From positions 62,001 to 126,000 of the forward strand of contig CAMDNE010000005.1 of the NCBI GenBank assembly GCA_945902745.1: DNA of 64,000 bases, read 5' to 3'. Positions 25,385 to 34,820 of the stretch are shown in pieces. Both the position numbers and the translations under genes were made by a program. Origin of the DNA: Chitinophaga pinensis (GTDB lineage Bacteria; Bacteroidota; Bacteroidia; Flavobacteriales_D; Crocinitomicaceae). The stretch's first letter is position 1. Every line of letters starts with the position of its first letter. Below the pieces are notes generated by a model. That model was given only the letters and a program-made list of their open reading frames with translations. It was not told the DNA's origin and searched no databases.

Positions 25385-25529
25385 GTTCAAAAAATTCGCC
25401 TTCAAAATTAAAGAAGGAAGGAATAAATAATTAGTGTGACTAGTTACAAGTAAATTTAACCTATTTTTTAATTAGGCACGAAAAAAAAAGAACAATTTGA
25501 TCTTATTCTTAACTTTGAGTCAAATTGAT

Positions 25530-26000
25530 ATGAAAAATTTATTAATCAAACTTATTGATTCTTTCTATTTCTTGTTTAAGAGCTTTCTTCCTCTGAAAAC
25601 ATATCGGTATGCTGTATGCGGCGGTGGTAACTTAGTTCTTGATACAGTTCTCTATTTTGTTTTTTACAATTTTATTTTTCTAAAGCACAACGTTGATTTG
25701 CGATTCGTTGTATTAAGTCCTCATATTGCATCTTTGTTTGTCGTTTTTCCTATAACCTTTGTGATTGGATTTTTATTAAACAAATACATTACCTTTCAAG
25801 ATTCGATTTTGCCTGGGAGGGTTCAATTATTCAGGTATTTTGTCGTTGGTTTAGGTGCTATTATTATAAGTTATTTTACACTCAAAATTTTAGTTGATCA
25901 TTTTCATTTTTACCCAACACCATCTAGATTCATTGCCATTTTGCTCTCAGTAACTTACAGTTATATTTTACAAAGTAAATTTAGTTTTAAGGTTGCATAA
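25530..26000 (+). CDS. GtrA-family membrane protein
   Basis: 156 residues from the ATG at 25530; an in-frame upstream start would add 11 residues. Four membrane segments are visible. The family signatures are RYAVCGGGNLVLDTVLYFV in the first, FLLNKYITFQD after the second or third, and SYILQSKFSFKV at the end. GtrA proteins are thought to flip or hold polyprenyl-linked sugars for cell-surface glycan synthesis. The gene stands alone, convergent with the PorP/SprF gene, and a shared terminator lies between. Confidence 0.88.
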   Translation: MKNLLIKLIDSFYFLFKSFLPLKTYRYAVCGGGNLVLDTVLYFVFYNFIFLKHNVDLRFVVLSPHIASLFVVFPITFVIGFLLNKYITFQDSILPGRVQLFRYFVVGLGAIIISYFTLKILVDHFHFYPTPSRFIAILLSVTYSYILQSKFSFKVA

Positions 26001-26028
26001 AAAAAGGAGGTCATTTCTGAACTCCTTT
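25998..26028 (-). terminator. Terminator between GtrA and PorP/SprF genes
   Basis: In minus-strand sense an AAAGGAG / CTCCTTT stem (26022-26028 with 26003-26009) is followed by a run of T (complement of 25999-26005). It ends the porP/sprF transcript 30 bases after its stop. The hairpin lies directly after the GtrA stop, so it may act on both strands. Confidence 0.75.
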
Positions 26029-26057
26029 CCAATACTAGTTTTAATGTTTATCGATAA

Positions 26058-27089
26058 TTAAATCCGCGACCTAAATCCTCCTCCATCGCCCATATTGAAT
26101 CTTAAGAAAAATTCGAAACCTCCTTTGGCTCTAGAAACTTCGGTTAAACTAGAGATGTTTATGTCATATGCAAAACCAGCAGAATACTGATCCCATTCAA
26201 ACATTACTTTTCCTATAAAAGCATCTTTGAACCGATTAAACAATCCAATGGAAAATGTCATAGGTCGTGTAAAACCTGTTGCCATTGATCCTTCTGAAAT
26301 TTTATATTGGTAATATGTCCCATATAGAATTTCCATTGAAGACTTTTGTCTTTGGAAATAGATGCCAGGCAAGAAAGAACCTCGTGTATTGTCTATTCCA
26401 ATTGTACCATTTACAAATAATGACCAACGCATGTATAATTTTTCAGTGCTTTGATCCACATAAGAGAATCCTGGATTATTCACATGATAAAAGGCTACGC
26501 CACCGTTAAACGCACGCTGGTTATTCTGAGTCATGTATCCATTGTTCTTTTTGTAGGTGTATACCATCCCAGCACCTGCATCTAAATAATTAAAACTTGC
26601 TGAATTAAATGTTTCATTGCTTGATGCTGAATTGTTATAAGCCATCCCATCGTATTGACTTGCCCAACGACCACCATTTGGATCAATTGACCTTTGTCCA
26701 AAACCAGAATAAATCCCTAATCCCAACGTACTTGTTCTATCTAATATTAGATGGTATGCTAAATTTACATTCACATTATTCGTTGTGACTTTCATTTCCC
26801 CAGCCTTGTCATTAAAAAAATTAATTCCACCGGCCATTATTCCATTTTTATTTCGTTTTTTTTCATTGAACCGTGCATCAAATGATGCAGCCATTGTTTG
26901 ATAAGGAATGGCCACGCTGTTCCATTGGCTACGATAATTTAAAGTAGCTTGCATAGGTGAATTTGCTCCAGCTAATGCTGGATTTAAAGTAAGTGGAGAA
27001 TACTCCATGTGTGAAAAATGAATGTCTTGGGCAATTAAAGTTGAATTGAAAACAACAATAACAACTAGTACTTTAATATACTTTTTCAT
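26058..27089 (-). CDS. PorP/SprF family T9SS outer-membrane protein
   Basis: 343 residues with a signal peptide (KKYIKVLVVIVVFNSTLIAQ). The family opening DIHFSHMEYSPLTLNPALAG and NYRSQWNSVAIPYQTMAASF is present, followed by alternating beta strands typical of an outer-membrane barrel (GIMAGGINFFNDKAGEMK, FLPGIYFQRQ). In Bacteroidota, copies of this family are encoded beside large T9SS substrates with type B C-termini and help that partner's secretion or anchoring, as SprF does for SprB. Here it follows the 1703-residue adhesin gene with a 16-base gap, so the pair is almost certainly one transcript. Confidence 0.93.
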   Translation of the reverse strand: MKKYIKVLVVIVVFNSTLIAQDIHFSHMEYSPLTLNPALAGANSPMQATLNYRSQWNSVAIPYQTMAASFDARFNEKKRNKNGIMAGGINFFNDKAGEMKVTTNNVNVNLAYHLILDRTSTLGLGIYSGFGQRSIDPNGGRWASQYDGMAYNNSASSNETFNSASFNYLDAGAGMVYTYKKNNGYMTQNNQRAFNGGVAFYHVNNPGFSYVDQSTEKLYMRWSLFVNGTIGIDNTRGSFLPGIYFQRQKSSMEILYGTYYQYKISEGSMATGFTRPMTFSIGLFNRFKDAFIGKVMFEWDQYSAGFAYDINISSLTEVSRAKGGFEFFLRFNMGDGGGFRSRI

Positions 27090-27105
27090 AAATTCAATTA
27101 TAAAA

Positions 27106-30100
27106 TTATCTAATTAATGTTAGATTTCCTGATTCCTCAACTGTTGTTCCATCAAATAAAGTAGCAACTAATTTGTAAGCAAAAACTCCAGAATTCATAG
27201 GCTTACCTTTATAAGTTCCATCCCAACAAACTAGCGGATCTGTTGTTTCAAATACTTTTTCTCCCCATCTGTTATAAATAGCATAACTTAACTCCGCTAT
27301 ACAAGTTCCATAGACACATTGTGTATTGTTCACATCAGGTCCAGTTCCATTTGGAGAGAATACAGTTGGTACATATACCTCTCCGCATATTACTTGAATT
27401 ACTATCGTCACATTATCCGTTCCAGTGCAGCCAGAAGCATCTGTTCCAGTAACTGTATAAATTGTTGTTGAAGATGGAGTTGCAATTGGATTAGCACAAT
27501 CAGTGCAACTCAATCCATTTGATGGTGTCCAGCTATAAGTTGTAGCACCTGTAGCATTTAATTGAACAGATTCCCCTTGTTGAATTGTTGTTGAAACAGG
27601 TGTTGAAACAATTACTAATGACCCAGTTGAAACAACCGTATAATTTTCTGTTACTATGCAACCAGTTCCGTCAGTTACAGTAACAGAATAAAGCCCTGCT
27701 ATTAAATTTGAAATTGACGAAGTCGTTTCTCCGTTCGGATTCCATAGGTATGCATAGCTACCCGAACCACCGCTAACTGCAGTGCTAATTTGACCATTTG
27801 TTGAACCGCAAATAATATCTGTAACTGTTTCAGTTATTACTATTTGAGTTGGTCCTCCAATTGTTACCAACAATGAACTAGAACATCCGGCTCCGTCAGT
27901 AACAGTAGCTGTATAATTCCCCGCAGTCAAACCTGTAGCTGAGGCCGAAGACCCTCCAGTTGGTGTCCAAGCATACGTTAATACACCTGTCCCACCCGAC
28001 CCTAAAACAACAGCTGCTCCATCATTATCATTGAAACAAGTAACATTTGTTGATGATGTTAATGAAATTGCAGGCGCTCCAACTGGAGCTGAAATTACAG
28101 TAACTGTTGCGGTAGAAGTACAACCGCTAACAGTAGTTACAACATCATATGTTCCAACAGTTAAACCGCTAAAGACTCCACTTGTATTTGTTTGAGCTGC
28201 AACCACAGGAGATGTGCCCGTTACGGTGTAAGTTGTTCCTGCTGCTGGAGCAGGAACTGTAACAGATATTGTACCTGTTGGCACTGCACAAGTAGGTAAA
28301 GTTGTTACACTTGATGTTGGCGCCGTCGGATTTGAAGGTTGAGCATTTATAGTAATTAAAGTTGCTGTTGACGTGCATCCTCCAACTGTTGTTATTATAG
28401 AATAATCACCAGATGCAAGACCTGTAAACACACCTGTAGTATTTGTTTGTGATGCAACAACTGGTGCTGTTCCTGTAATCGTATAAGTAGTACCTGCAGC
28501 TGGAGTTGGCACTGAAACTGTGGCTGTTCCAGTTGCAATAATACAAGTAGGTTGTATAAGAGTTGCCGTCGGCGCACTTGGCGTTAAAGGTTGGGCATTT
28601 ACAGTTAATGGTGTTGGAGAAGAATTACATCCTGCAATTGTCACAATAAGGGTATAATCTCCAGAATTTAAAGGGTTAAAAATACCTGTTGCATTTGTTT
28701 GTGCAGCAACCACTGGAGTAATTCCAGTTAAGGTAAAGGTTGTTCCTACGGCTGGCACAGGTGCTGTAACAGTTACTATTCCTGTAGCAGAAACACAAGT
28801 TGGCTGAGTTATAGTTGCTGTTGGAGCTGTTGGAGCTCCTATTGCTGCATTAACAGTTAACGCAGTAGTTGTTGAAATACAACCATTAATAGTAGTTATT
28901 ACCGTGTAATTTCCAGTTGCAAGACCACTAAATATTCCTGTAGCATTTGTTTGAGCAACAACAACCGGGGCCGTTCCAGTTACTGTATATGTAATACCGG
29001 CTGCTGGAGCTGGAGCTGTGACAGTAATTGTACCCGTTGAAATTGAACAAGTAGGTTGAGCAGTTACACTTGCTGTAGGTGCAACAGGATTTGCTGGCAC
29101 AGCATTAACAGTTAAAGAAGTCACCGATGAAATACAGCCATTCACCGTAGTAATTATTGAATAGGTTCCTGGTGCTAATCCACTAAATATTCCTGTAGAA
29201 TTTGTTTGAGCAGCAACAACTGGAGTAGTTCCCGTTATCGTATATGTAACACCGATTGCAGGTGCTGGAACTGTAACAGTTAATATTCCTGCTGGTGCCA
29301 CACAAGTCGGCTGAGAAGTTACACTTGCAGTTGGTGCGGCAGGATTCGCTGGCACAGCATTAACACTCACAGAAGTAAATGGCGTATTACAACCACTAAC
29401 TGTTGCCATAACTGAATAAGTTCCGGGAGCTAATCCACTAAATATTCCTGTCGCATTTGTTTGAGCTGCAACAACGGGAGAAGTTCCAGTTACCGTATAA
29501 GTAAGTCCGGCTACTGGAGCTGGAGCTGTAACAGTAATTGTTCCTGTAGTAAGAATACAAGTCGGTTGAGTTGTAATAGTTGCTGTTGGTGCAGTCAGTG
29601 CAGCAGGTTGAGTGATCGTAACAGTAGTTGTGCCAGGACAAAGATTTGCATCTACAACATTAATAGTATAAGCGCCTGCAGACAAATTCGTTTGTGTTGG
29701 CCCATTCAAACTCCCAGAAACCCATGTATAAGTGTAAGGAGCAAGTCCACCACTAGCTGATACTGTTGCAGAACCCGTTGAGTTTCCATTACATAAAACG
29801 TTCGTTTGAGCTGTTGTTGTTAATGTAATTGTTGGACAAATAACAATCGTACAAGCAGGAATGGCAGCTAAATTTGCATAGGTAACTAGTGTTCCTAAAT
29901 TATCAACAACCTGAATAGGATATGTAGCTGGTGCCGGTATATTTGAGCCAGTGGCAAATGTTGTCCATGAAGACACTGGAGTTCCAGCAACAGTAAAAAT
30001 TCCACAATAAGAGCCAAAACCAGCAATACATGGTGTGGTAAGGACAGAATTCTGCCAAGAATATGTTGGTATTCCATTGGAAGCAGTTAACGTCCCATTT

Positions 30101-32217
30101 GTTTCAACACAAACTGCTAAGGGAGCACATGTATTTACAGTTATAGAAATTGAACTTGAGCCACATGCCAATGTATATGTAATTACGAAAATGCCTGGTC
30201 CCGAAACAGCAGGATTGAAAACTCCTGATGCATTCACACCAGTCCCACTCCAAGTTCCTCCGGCAGTTGCAGCAGTTAACGTAACAGAAGGGGCCGTTGC
30301 ACACATTGCACTTGGGACACAAACTGTTGCATCACAGCACGTTATTGCTAATGGGACACATGCAGAAGCTGCAAAAGATTGCACACCTCCAGAACGTGCT
30401 CCGGCACTACTGCTATTTCCTGTACCACCGCAAGCCACAACATCACCTGCCGCACTAACTCTAACATCGTAAACTACAAAGGTTGTTGGATAAAACGCTT
30501 GTTGTACTAAACTAGAATTAAATTTATATACTCCCGTTTTAGATCCAACATAAATGTTACCACAATTATCAATATCGATACCCGCATTTTCAGTTTCATT
30601 ATCACTTAAAAAAGGAGTCGAAAGTACTCCGCCAGGAATAGTTACACTTCCAATTATAGAAAAATCTACTAATGATCTTTTTTGTAAAGCATTCCCTTTG
30701 TGGGTATAAACAAAATTAGCATCAGCTCTAATTACTTTAATCCCAGTATTATTTAATCTCCAATTTTCACTTTTATATCCCCAATTTACGCCATGATTTT
30801 TTCTAAAAAGAGAGGTTGATCCACCAGGGCAGAGGGCAAGATTATCATTTAAATAACCAATTGTATCTAGTGTTACAAAATAATATTTACCATTTGGTGC
30901 AGCACACATTGCGCGAACTTCTTGAATTTGAGGAGGTATACCAAACAATGCCCCTGCAGCAGTAACTTGAACAGATGATGTGATATTTCCAGAATTCATG
31001 TCTATTTCATAGATTTTTCCATGGATATCTAGATTACCACCTGTTCCACCAACAATCAATTTTGTTTGGTCGCAGTTAAATGCTATGTTCCAAAACTCTG
31101 TACTGAGCTGTCCACCTGAAGGGTTCAAGTTGTTCCAAACTAATCCACCAGCAGTGTTCACCTTAAGAATACGGTAATCTGTTCCTTCCGTCACATATGA
31201 ATTACCTGCATCATCTGTCGCCATTGTACCAAGCCATTCTGTTGTATCGTATGGAGTATCATATGACCATTGAAGAACTCCAGTACTGTTGTATTTTTTT
31301 AATTGCAATGGATCAACTCCACCAATAATATATACATTTCCTGCAGCATCAGTATCTAATTCCCATACGCAATCCCAATCTAATGGAAAAACTGGTGTTT
31401 GAACCCATGGATCAATTACAATCGTTTTAGTCTTATCAAAGTCACTTACATCAAACGATATTTGATTGTTATTCAATCCATATTTTGATTCAATGGATAA
31501 CGTATTATTCTCTTGATAGAAACTTAAAGGTGCATGATCTATAATGTCTCCGAAAAGCGTTGGGATTGCAATTTCTCCATTTCTTAACGTCACATCTCTA
31601 TCGTAAATCATTTTGATTTGTTTTGGATCTGCTCCAGGATGAACAGTAAACGCATATTTCACACCTATAATTGGGTGAATTTCATACTTCAAATCAATAT
31701 TTGGATAGATGTTTTTGTAAATGATATACTTATATCCTTTTACATAATTGATGTTCTCAGTTTCATTATTTTCATTCTGAAAGGTATAACTATGATAATC
31801 AGATGCAACTTCAAAAGCCTTCATTTCAAGAGAACTGTTTGGGTTCCCCCATGTCATATTAACTTGATCTTTTTTTATTAAGAATTTCCCAACTAAACGT
31901 TCCTTTTGTTTATGATCGTCAAACGACTTTGTCGGTTGATTCATAATTTGAGTGCGCTCTTCTTTCGTTTTTTTTATGACTTCATGAAAATTATAACACA
32001 CCCCTTTTTCTCCAAAAAATATTTTTGTAGTTCCAAGATCGATTACGTAATGAATTTTACCAGTAGCAGCTGTTTCAGATTGGTCAAACTGACCCAAATT
32101 TTCAATGAAAGATTTACTCTTTGAATTCTCTGCTGACCAAGACGGTTTTTGAATATTTTGAGAATATAAGTGACCAACACCTATGAGCAGGAAGAATGAA
32201 AGTTGTAATAGTTTCAT
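27106..32217 (-). CDS. Giant T9SS type B surface protein with six tandem repeats
   Basis: 1703 residues. In order: signal peptide; a DUF7948-type N-terminal domain (about 30-290; FIENLGQFDQ, YHSYTFQNEN, TIVIDPWVQTP); a propeller-like region (about 295-640; DAAGNVYIIGGVDPL); Cys-rich Ig-like segments; six repeats of 84-85 residues (about 870-1375); SprB-like repeats with CFNDNDGAAVVLGSGG; and a 'gliding motility-associated' type B C-terminus (about 1610-1703: VYVPTVFSPNG, IYNRWGEKVFETTD, VCWDGTYKGKPMNSGVFAYK). It is exported by T9SS and probably held at the surface with the PorP/SprF partner encoded next to it. Likely an adhesin; no ligand can be named. Confidence 0.9.
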   Translation of the reverse strand: MKLLQLSFFLLIGVGHLYSQNIQKPSWSAENSKSKSFIENLGQFDQSETAATGKIHYVIDLGTTKIFFGEKGVCYNFHEVIKKTKEERTQIMNQPTKSFDDHKQKERLVGKFLIKKDQVNMTWGNPNSSLEMKAFEVASDYHSYTFQNENNETENINYVKGYKYIIYKNIYPNIDLKYEIHPIIGVKYAFTVHPGADPKQIKMIYDRDVTLRNGEIAIPTLFGDIIDHAPLSFYQENNTLSIESKYGLNNNQISFDVSDFDKTKTIVIDPWVQTPVFPLDWDCVWELDTDAAGNVYIIGGVDPLQLKKYNSTGVLQWSYDTPYDTTEWLGTMATDDAGNSYVTEGTDYRILKVNTAGGLVWNNLNPSGGQLSTEFWNIAFNCDQTKLIVGGTGGNLDIHGKIYEIDMNSGNITSSVQVTAAGALFGIPPQIQEVRAMCAAPNGKYYFVTLDTIGYLNDNLALCPGGSTSLFRKNHGVNWGYKSENWRLNNTGIKVIRADANFVYTHKGNALQKRSLVDFSIIGSVTIPGGVLSTPFLSDNETENAGIDIDNCGNIYVGSKTGVYKFNSSLVQQAFYPTTFVVYDVRVSAAGDVVACGGTGNSSSAGARSGGVQSFAASACVPLAITCCDATVCVPSAMCATAPSVTLTAATAGGTWSGTGVNASGVFNPAVSGPGIFVITYTLACGSSSISITVNTCAPLAVCVETNGTLTASNGIPTYSWQNSVLTTPCIAGFGSYCGIFTVAGTPVSSWTTFATGSNIPAPATYPIQVVDNLGTLVTYANLAAIPACTIVICPTITLTTTAQTNVLCNGNSTGSATVSASGGLAPYTYTWVSGSLNGPTQTNLSAGAYTINVVDANLCPGTTTVTITQPAALTAPTATITTQPTCILTTGTITVTAPAPVAGLTYTVTGTSPVVAAQTNATGIFSGLAPGTYSVMATVSGCNTPFTSVSVNAVPANPAAPTASVTSQPTCVAPAGILTVTVPAPAIGVTYTITGTTPVVAAQTNSTGIFSGLAPGTYSIITTVNGCISSVTSLTVNAVPANPVAPTASVTAQPTCSISTGTITVTAPAPAAGITYTVTGTAPVVVAQTNATGIFSGLATGNYTVITTINGCISTTTALTVNAAIGAPTAPTATITQPTCVSATGIVTVTAPVPAVGTTFTLTGITPVVAAQTNATGIFNPLNSGDYTLIVTIAGCNSSPTPLTVNAQPLTPSAPTATLIQPTCIIATGTATVSVPTPAAGTTYTITGTAPVVASQTNTTGVFTGLASGDYSIITTVGGCTSTATLITINAQPSNPTAPTSSVTTLPTCAVPTGTISVTVPAPAAGTTYTVTGTSPVVAAQTNTSGVFSGLTVGTYDVVTTVSGCTSTATVTVISAPVGAPAISLTSSTNVTCFNDNDGAAVVLGSGGTGVLTYAWTPTGGSSASATGLTAGNYTATVTDGAGCSSSLLVTIGGPTQIVITETVTDIICGSTNGQISTAVSGGSGSYAYLWNPNGETTSSISNLIAGLYSVTVTDGTGCIVTENYTVVSTGSLVIVSTPVSTTIQQGESVQLNATGATTYSWTPSNGLSCTDCANPIATPSSTTIYTVTGTDASGCTGTDNVTIVIQVICGEVYVPTVFSPNGTGPDVNNTQCVYGTCIAELSYAIYNRWGEKVFETTDPLVCWDGTYKGKPMNSGVFAYKLVATLFDGTTVEESGNLTLIR
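28093..29610 (-). repeat. Six in-frame 252-255 bp tandem repeats within the giant surface protein
   Basis: A conserved ATTTGTTTG box recurs at 28186, 28441, 28693, 28945, 29200 and 29455, giving steps of 255, 252, 252, 255 and 255 bases. Each unit encodes an 84-85 residue domain with the pattern QPTC ... YTVTG-x(2)-PVVAAQTN ... GC. The step length always stays a multiple of three, so copy-number change would keep the frame. Confidence 0.9.
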
Positions 32218-32245
32218 GTAATTGAATAATAAAATTGAACATACA

Positions 32246-32275
32246 TTTATTCACAGTCCGAAGACTGTGAATAAA
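32246..32275. other. 13-bp hairpin in the leader of the giant surface-protein gene
   Basis: A perfect stem TTTATTCACAGTC / GACTGTGAATAAA with a CGAA loop lies 29 bases upstream of the ATG at 32217. No T-run follows on the minus strand (AAATGTATG), so it is unlikely to be a simple terminator. It could be a leader structure or an operator. Confidence 0.5.
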
Positions 32276-32340
32276 AAAGTAACAGTAAGTTAATTTGTTA
32301 GTACAAATTATTCGCAAAGTTATGGAACTATAAACTCATT

Positions 32341-32364
32341 TTTTGAGGGGGCAGCCCCTCAAAA
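32341..32364 (-). terminator. Hairpin after gpmI, probable transcript end
   Basis: A 10-bp perfect stem (TTTTGAGGGG / CCCCTCAAAA) with a four-base loop sits 29 bases after the gpmI stop. The T-run expected of a classical terminator is weak in the minus sense, but position and strength suggest this is where the gpmI/kinase/purF transcript ends. Confidence 0.55.
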
Positions 32365-32392
32365 TCAATAAATTATTACAATTGGTTATAAA

Positions 32393-33910
32393 TTAAACAA
32401 GAGAAATCCCTGTCATTTCCATTGGCGATGCAATGCCTAATCTATTTAGTATTGTTGGCGCAACATCAGCCAATATTCCATCTTTAATCGATAAATTCTT
32501 TTCATTACTCACTAAAACCACTGGAACAGGATTTAAGGAATGAGCAGTATTAGGAGTTCCATCTGCATTGATGACAAAATCTGCATTACCATGATCTGCA
32601 ATTATTAAAAACTCATAATTCAATTCTAAACCTGCTGTTACGACATCTTTCAGACAATTATCAACCGTTTCAACAGCTTTGATTATAGCTTCGTAAACGC
32701 CAGTATGACCAACCATATCTGGATTAGCGAAATTAAGACAAAAGAAATTTGGATGCGCTGTTTTCATGCAATTCACAATAGTGTCACGCACTTCGAATGC
32801 ACTCATTTCTGGCTGAAGATCATAGGTTGCAACTTTTGGGGAGTTAACCATTAATCGTGATTCAAGAGGAAAATTTTCTTCTCTTCCTCCGCTAAAAAAG
32901 AATGTCACATGAGGATATTTTTCTGTTTCTGCTATTCTAACCTGCGTTTTATCAACTTTAGAAAGCACCTCACCAAGTGTATTAAACAAATTATCTTTTT
33001 CGAAAACTATGTTTACATTTTCAAAAGTTGAATCGTAGTTTGTCATGGTTACGTAATGCACGTTTAATCGATGCATATTGTATTCATGAAAATCTTTTTG
33101 AGTCAATACTGTAGAAATTTCTCTTGGTCGATCAGTTCTAAAATTAAAACAGATAACTACATCTTCATTTTCAATTTTTGCAAGTGGTGATCCATTAGCA
33201 GTAATGACTATTGGGTCAATAAATTCGTCTGTAATCCCTTTTTCATAAGAAGATTTTATTCCTTCAGCAGCAGAATCAAAAGAAGCTCCAATTCCATTGA
33301 CCATTAAATCGTAAGAATGTTTAATGCGTTCCCAACGATTATCGCGATCCATGGCATAATATCGTCCTATAACACTAGCTATTTTCCCAGTAGATTTCTT
33401 TAATTCAACTTCCAATTCTTGAATAAATTCTAACCCACTTTTTGGATCACAATCTCTTCCATCAGTAAAAGCATGAATAAAAACATCTTCTAAATCATTG
33501 TCTTTGGCCATTTTACACAATGCATAAATATGCTCTTGTGAACTATGAACGCCACCCTTCGAGACTAAACCCATCAAATGCAATTTCACATTTTTTTCTT
33601 TGGCGTTTTTCATGGCAGCTAATAGGACCGGATTTGTGAAAAAATCGCCCTCACGAATAGATTTATTGATCCGCGTTAATTCTTGATACACAATTCTACC
33701 AGCACCAATGTTCAAATGTCCAACTTCAGAATTCCCCATTTGACCATTAGGTAGCCCAACATCCTCTCCGCATGTTTTCAATTTGGCATTTGGACGATTC
33801 GCTAATAATTCATCCATAAAAGGAGTATTTGCATTGAAAACTGCATCCGATTTAGAATGGTCACCAATTCCCCAACCATCAAGAATTATTAGTCCGAAGT
33901 GATTTGTCAT
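32393..33910 (-). CDS. gpmI: 2,3-bisphosphoglycerate-independent phosphoglycerate mutase
   Basis: 505 residues, the standard length. The N-terminal metal site (GLIILDGWGIGDHSKSDAV), the catalytic Ser in GQMGNSEVGHLNIGAGR, the phosphatase-domain signatures HAFTDGRDCDPKSG and VICFNFRTDRPREIS, and the C-terminal metal ligands in FANPDMVGHTG and IADHGNAD are all present. It interconverts 3- and 2-phosphoglycerate with manganese. The start lies one base past the stop of the histidine-kinase gene, so the genes are one operon. Confidence 0.97.
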   Translation of the reverse strand: MTNHFGLIILDGWGIGDHSKSDAVFNANTPFMDELLANRPNAKLKTCGEDVGLPNGQMGNSEVGHLNIGAGRIVYQELTRINKSIREGDFFTNPVLLAAMKNAKEKNVKLHLMGLVSKGGVHSSQEHIYALCKMAKDNDLEDVFIHAFTDGRDCDPKSGLEFIQELEVELKKSTGKIASVIGRYYAMDRDNRWERIKHSYDLMVNGIGASFDSAAEGIKSSYEKGITDEFIDPIVITANGSPLAKIENEDVVICFNFRTDRPREISTVLTQKDFHEYNMHRLNVHYVTMTNYDSTFENVNIVFEKDNLFNTLGEVLSKVDKTQVRIAETEKYPHVTFFFSGGREENFPLESRLMVNSPKVATYDLQPEMSAFEVRDTIVNCMKTAHPNFFCLNFANPDMVGHTGVYEAIIKAVETVDNCLKDVVTAGLELNYEFLIIADHGNADFVINADGTPNTAHSLNPVPVVLVSNEKNLSIKDGILADVAPTILNRLGIASPMEMTGISLV

Positions 33911-33911
33911 T

Positions 33912-34802
33912 TTATAAAGTTATTTCAAAATTTGCACCTGAAGGTGAATTTTCTTTATAAAGTATTTTCCCATTGTGAATTCTCACTAATTCAGCAACTA
34001 TAAACAACCCTAATCCTGTGCCTTTTTGCATACGCGTTTCTTCATTTCCTATACGATAGAATTTTTTAAACATTTCAACACGCTCATTTTTTGGAATTCC
34101 TGAGCCTTCGTCTTTTACCCCAAAAACAACGTTTGAATTTTCATTTCTTAGATAAACCACAATTTTAGAATTTACTCCAGCATATTTAACTGCATTTTCA
34201 ATCAAATTATTAATAATTGTTTCAAAGAAAAAGATGTCAATTTCAACATGGATTTCCTGTTGAATTTCTCTTTGAATGAGATCAATTTGATGTCTTTTAT
34301 GAAACCTATCAATTAATTGATTCAACAATTCTGACAGGTCAATTTTTTCTTTATGTGGTTTTAGAGCATTATTTTCTAACCTAGAAGCATTCAAAATATT
34401 ATCAATCATCATTTCAAGTCGAATGTTCTCTTGAATAGCTTTCTCCATGAGGTCATTTCGTTTGGCTTCATCAAGTTTCCTCTTTTGAATAGTTTGCAAA
34501 TACAATTTATTTGCTGCTAAAGGTGTTTTTAATTCGTGGGTTACGGACAATAAGAAATTTGTTAACCGCTGAGACAGTTGTAATTCCTTTTTGATTGATG
34601 ATCTGATTTTCCAAAGACCAAATAAGAGAATAATAAAAAATACAAGTCCCTCTCCAATGACCATTACGACTCGTTTAGTAACATCGTTGGGTTCTTTTTT
34701 GAGTCCTCCTGTCAGTTCAATTAAATGAAATCCCCACCATGCAAATTGCAAAACAACATAAATCCCGAGTAAATAGAAAAATATGGCTGTTTGTCTTTTC
34801 AT
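33912..34802 (-). CDS. Sensor histidine kinase (orphan)
   Basis: 296 residues. Two membrane segments (about 7-25 and 45-63) enclose a very short periplasmic loop of about 20 residues. The catalytic parts follow: H box (FLLSVTHELKTPLAANKLYL), N box (INNLIENAVKYAGV), G1 (VKDEGSGIPKNERVEMF) and G2 (KGTGLGLFIVAELV). With so small a sensor loop it may sense through the membrane or a partner. No response regulator gene is near; it lies between gpmI and purF with 1- and 18-base gaps. Confidence 0.92.
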   Translation of the reverse strand: MKRQTAIFFYLLGIYVVLQFAWWGFHLIELTGGLKKEPNDVTKRVVMVIGEGLVFFIILLFGLWKIRSSIKKELQLSQRLTNFLLSVTHELKTPLAANKLYLQTIQKRKLDEAKRNDLMEKAIQENIRLEMMIDNILNASRLENNALKPHKEKIDLSELLNQLIDRFHKRHQIDLIQREIQQEIHVEIDIFFFETIINNLIENAVKYAGVNSKIVVYLRNENSNVVFGVKDEGSGIPKNERVEMFKKFYRIGNEETRMQKGTGLGLFIVAELVRIHNGKILYKENSPSGANFEITL

Positions 34803-34820
34803 TAAATGAATTGGTATATA

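Noticed and set aside
29461-29760. Open frame antisense to the giant adhesin
   Set aside because: It is a by-product of the repeated Thr/Val-rich coding sequence on the other strand; the composition is extreme in Ser, Cys and Asn.
30035-30472. 145-codon plus-strand frame
   Set aside because: Shadow of the adhesin gene; the opposite frame has clear domain structure and this one has no start region or family.
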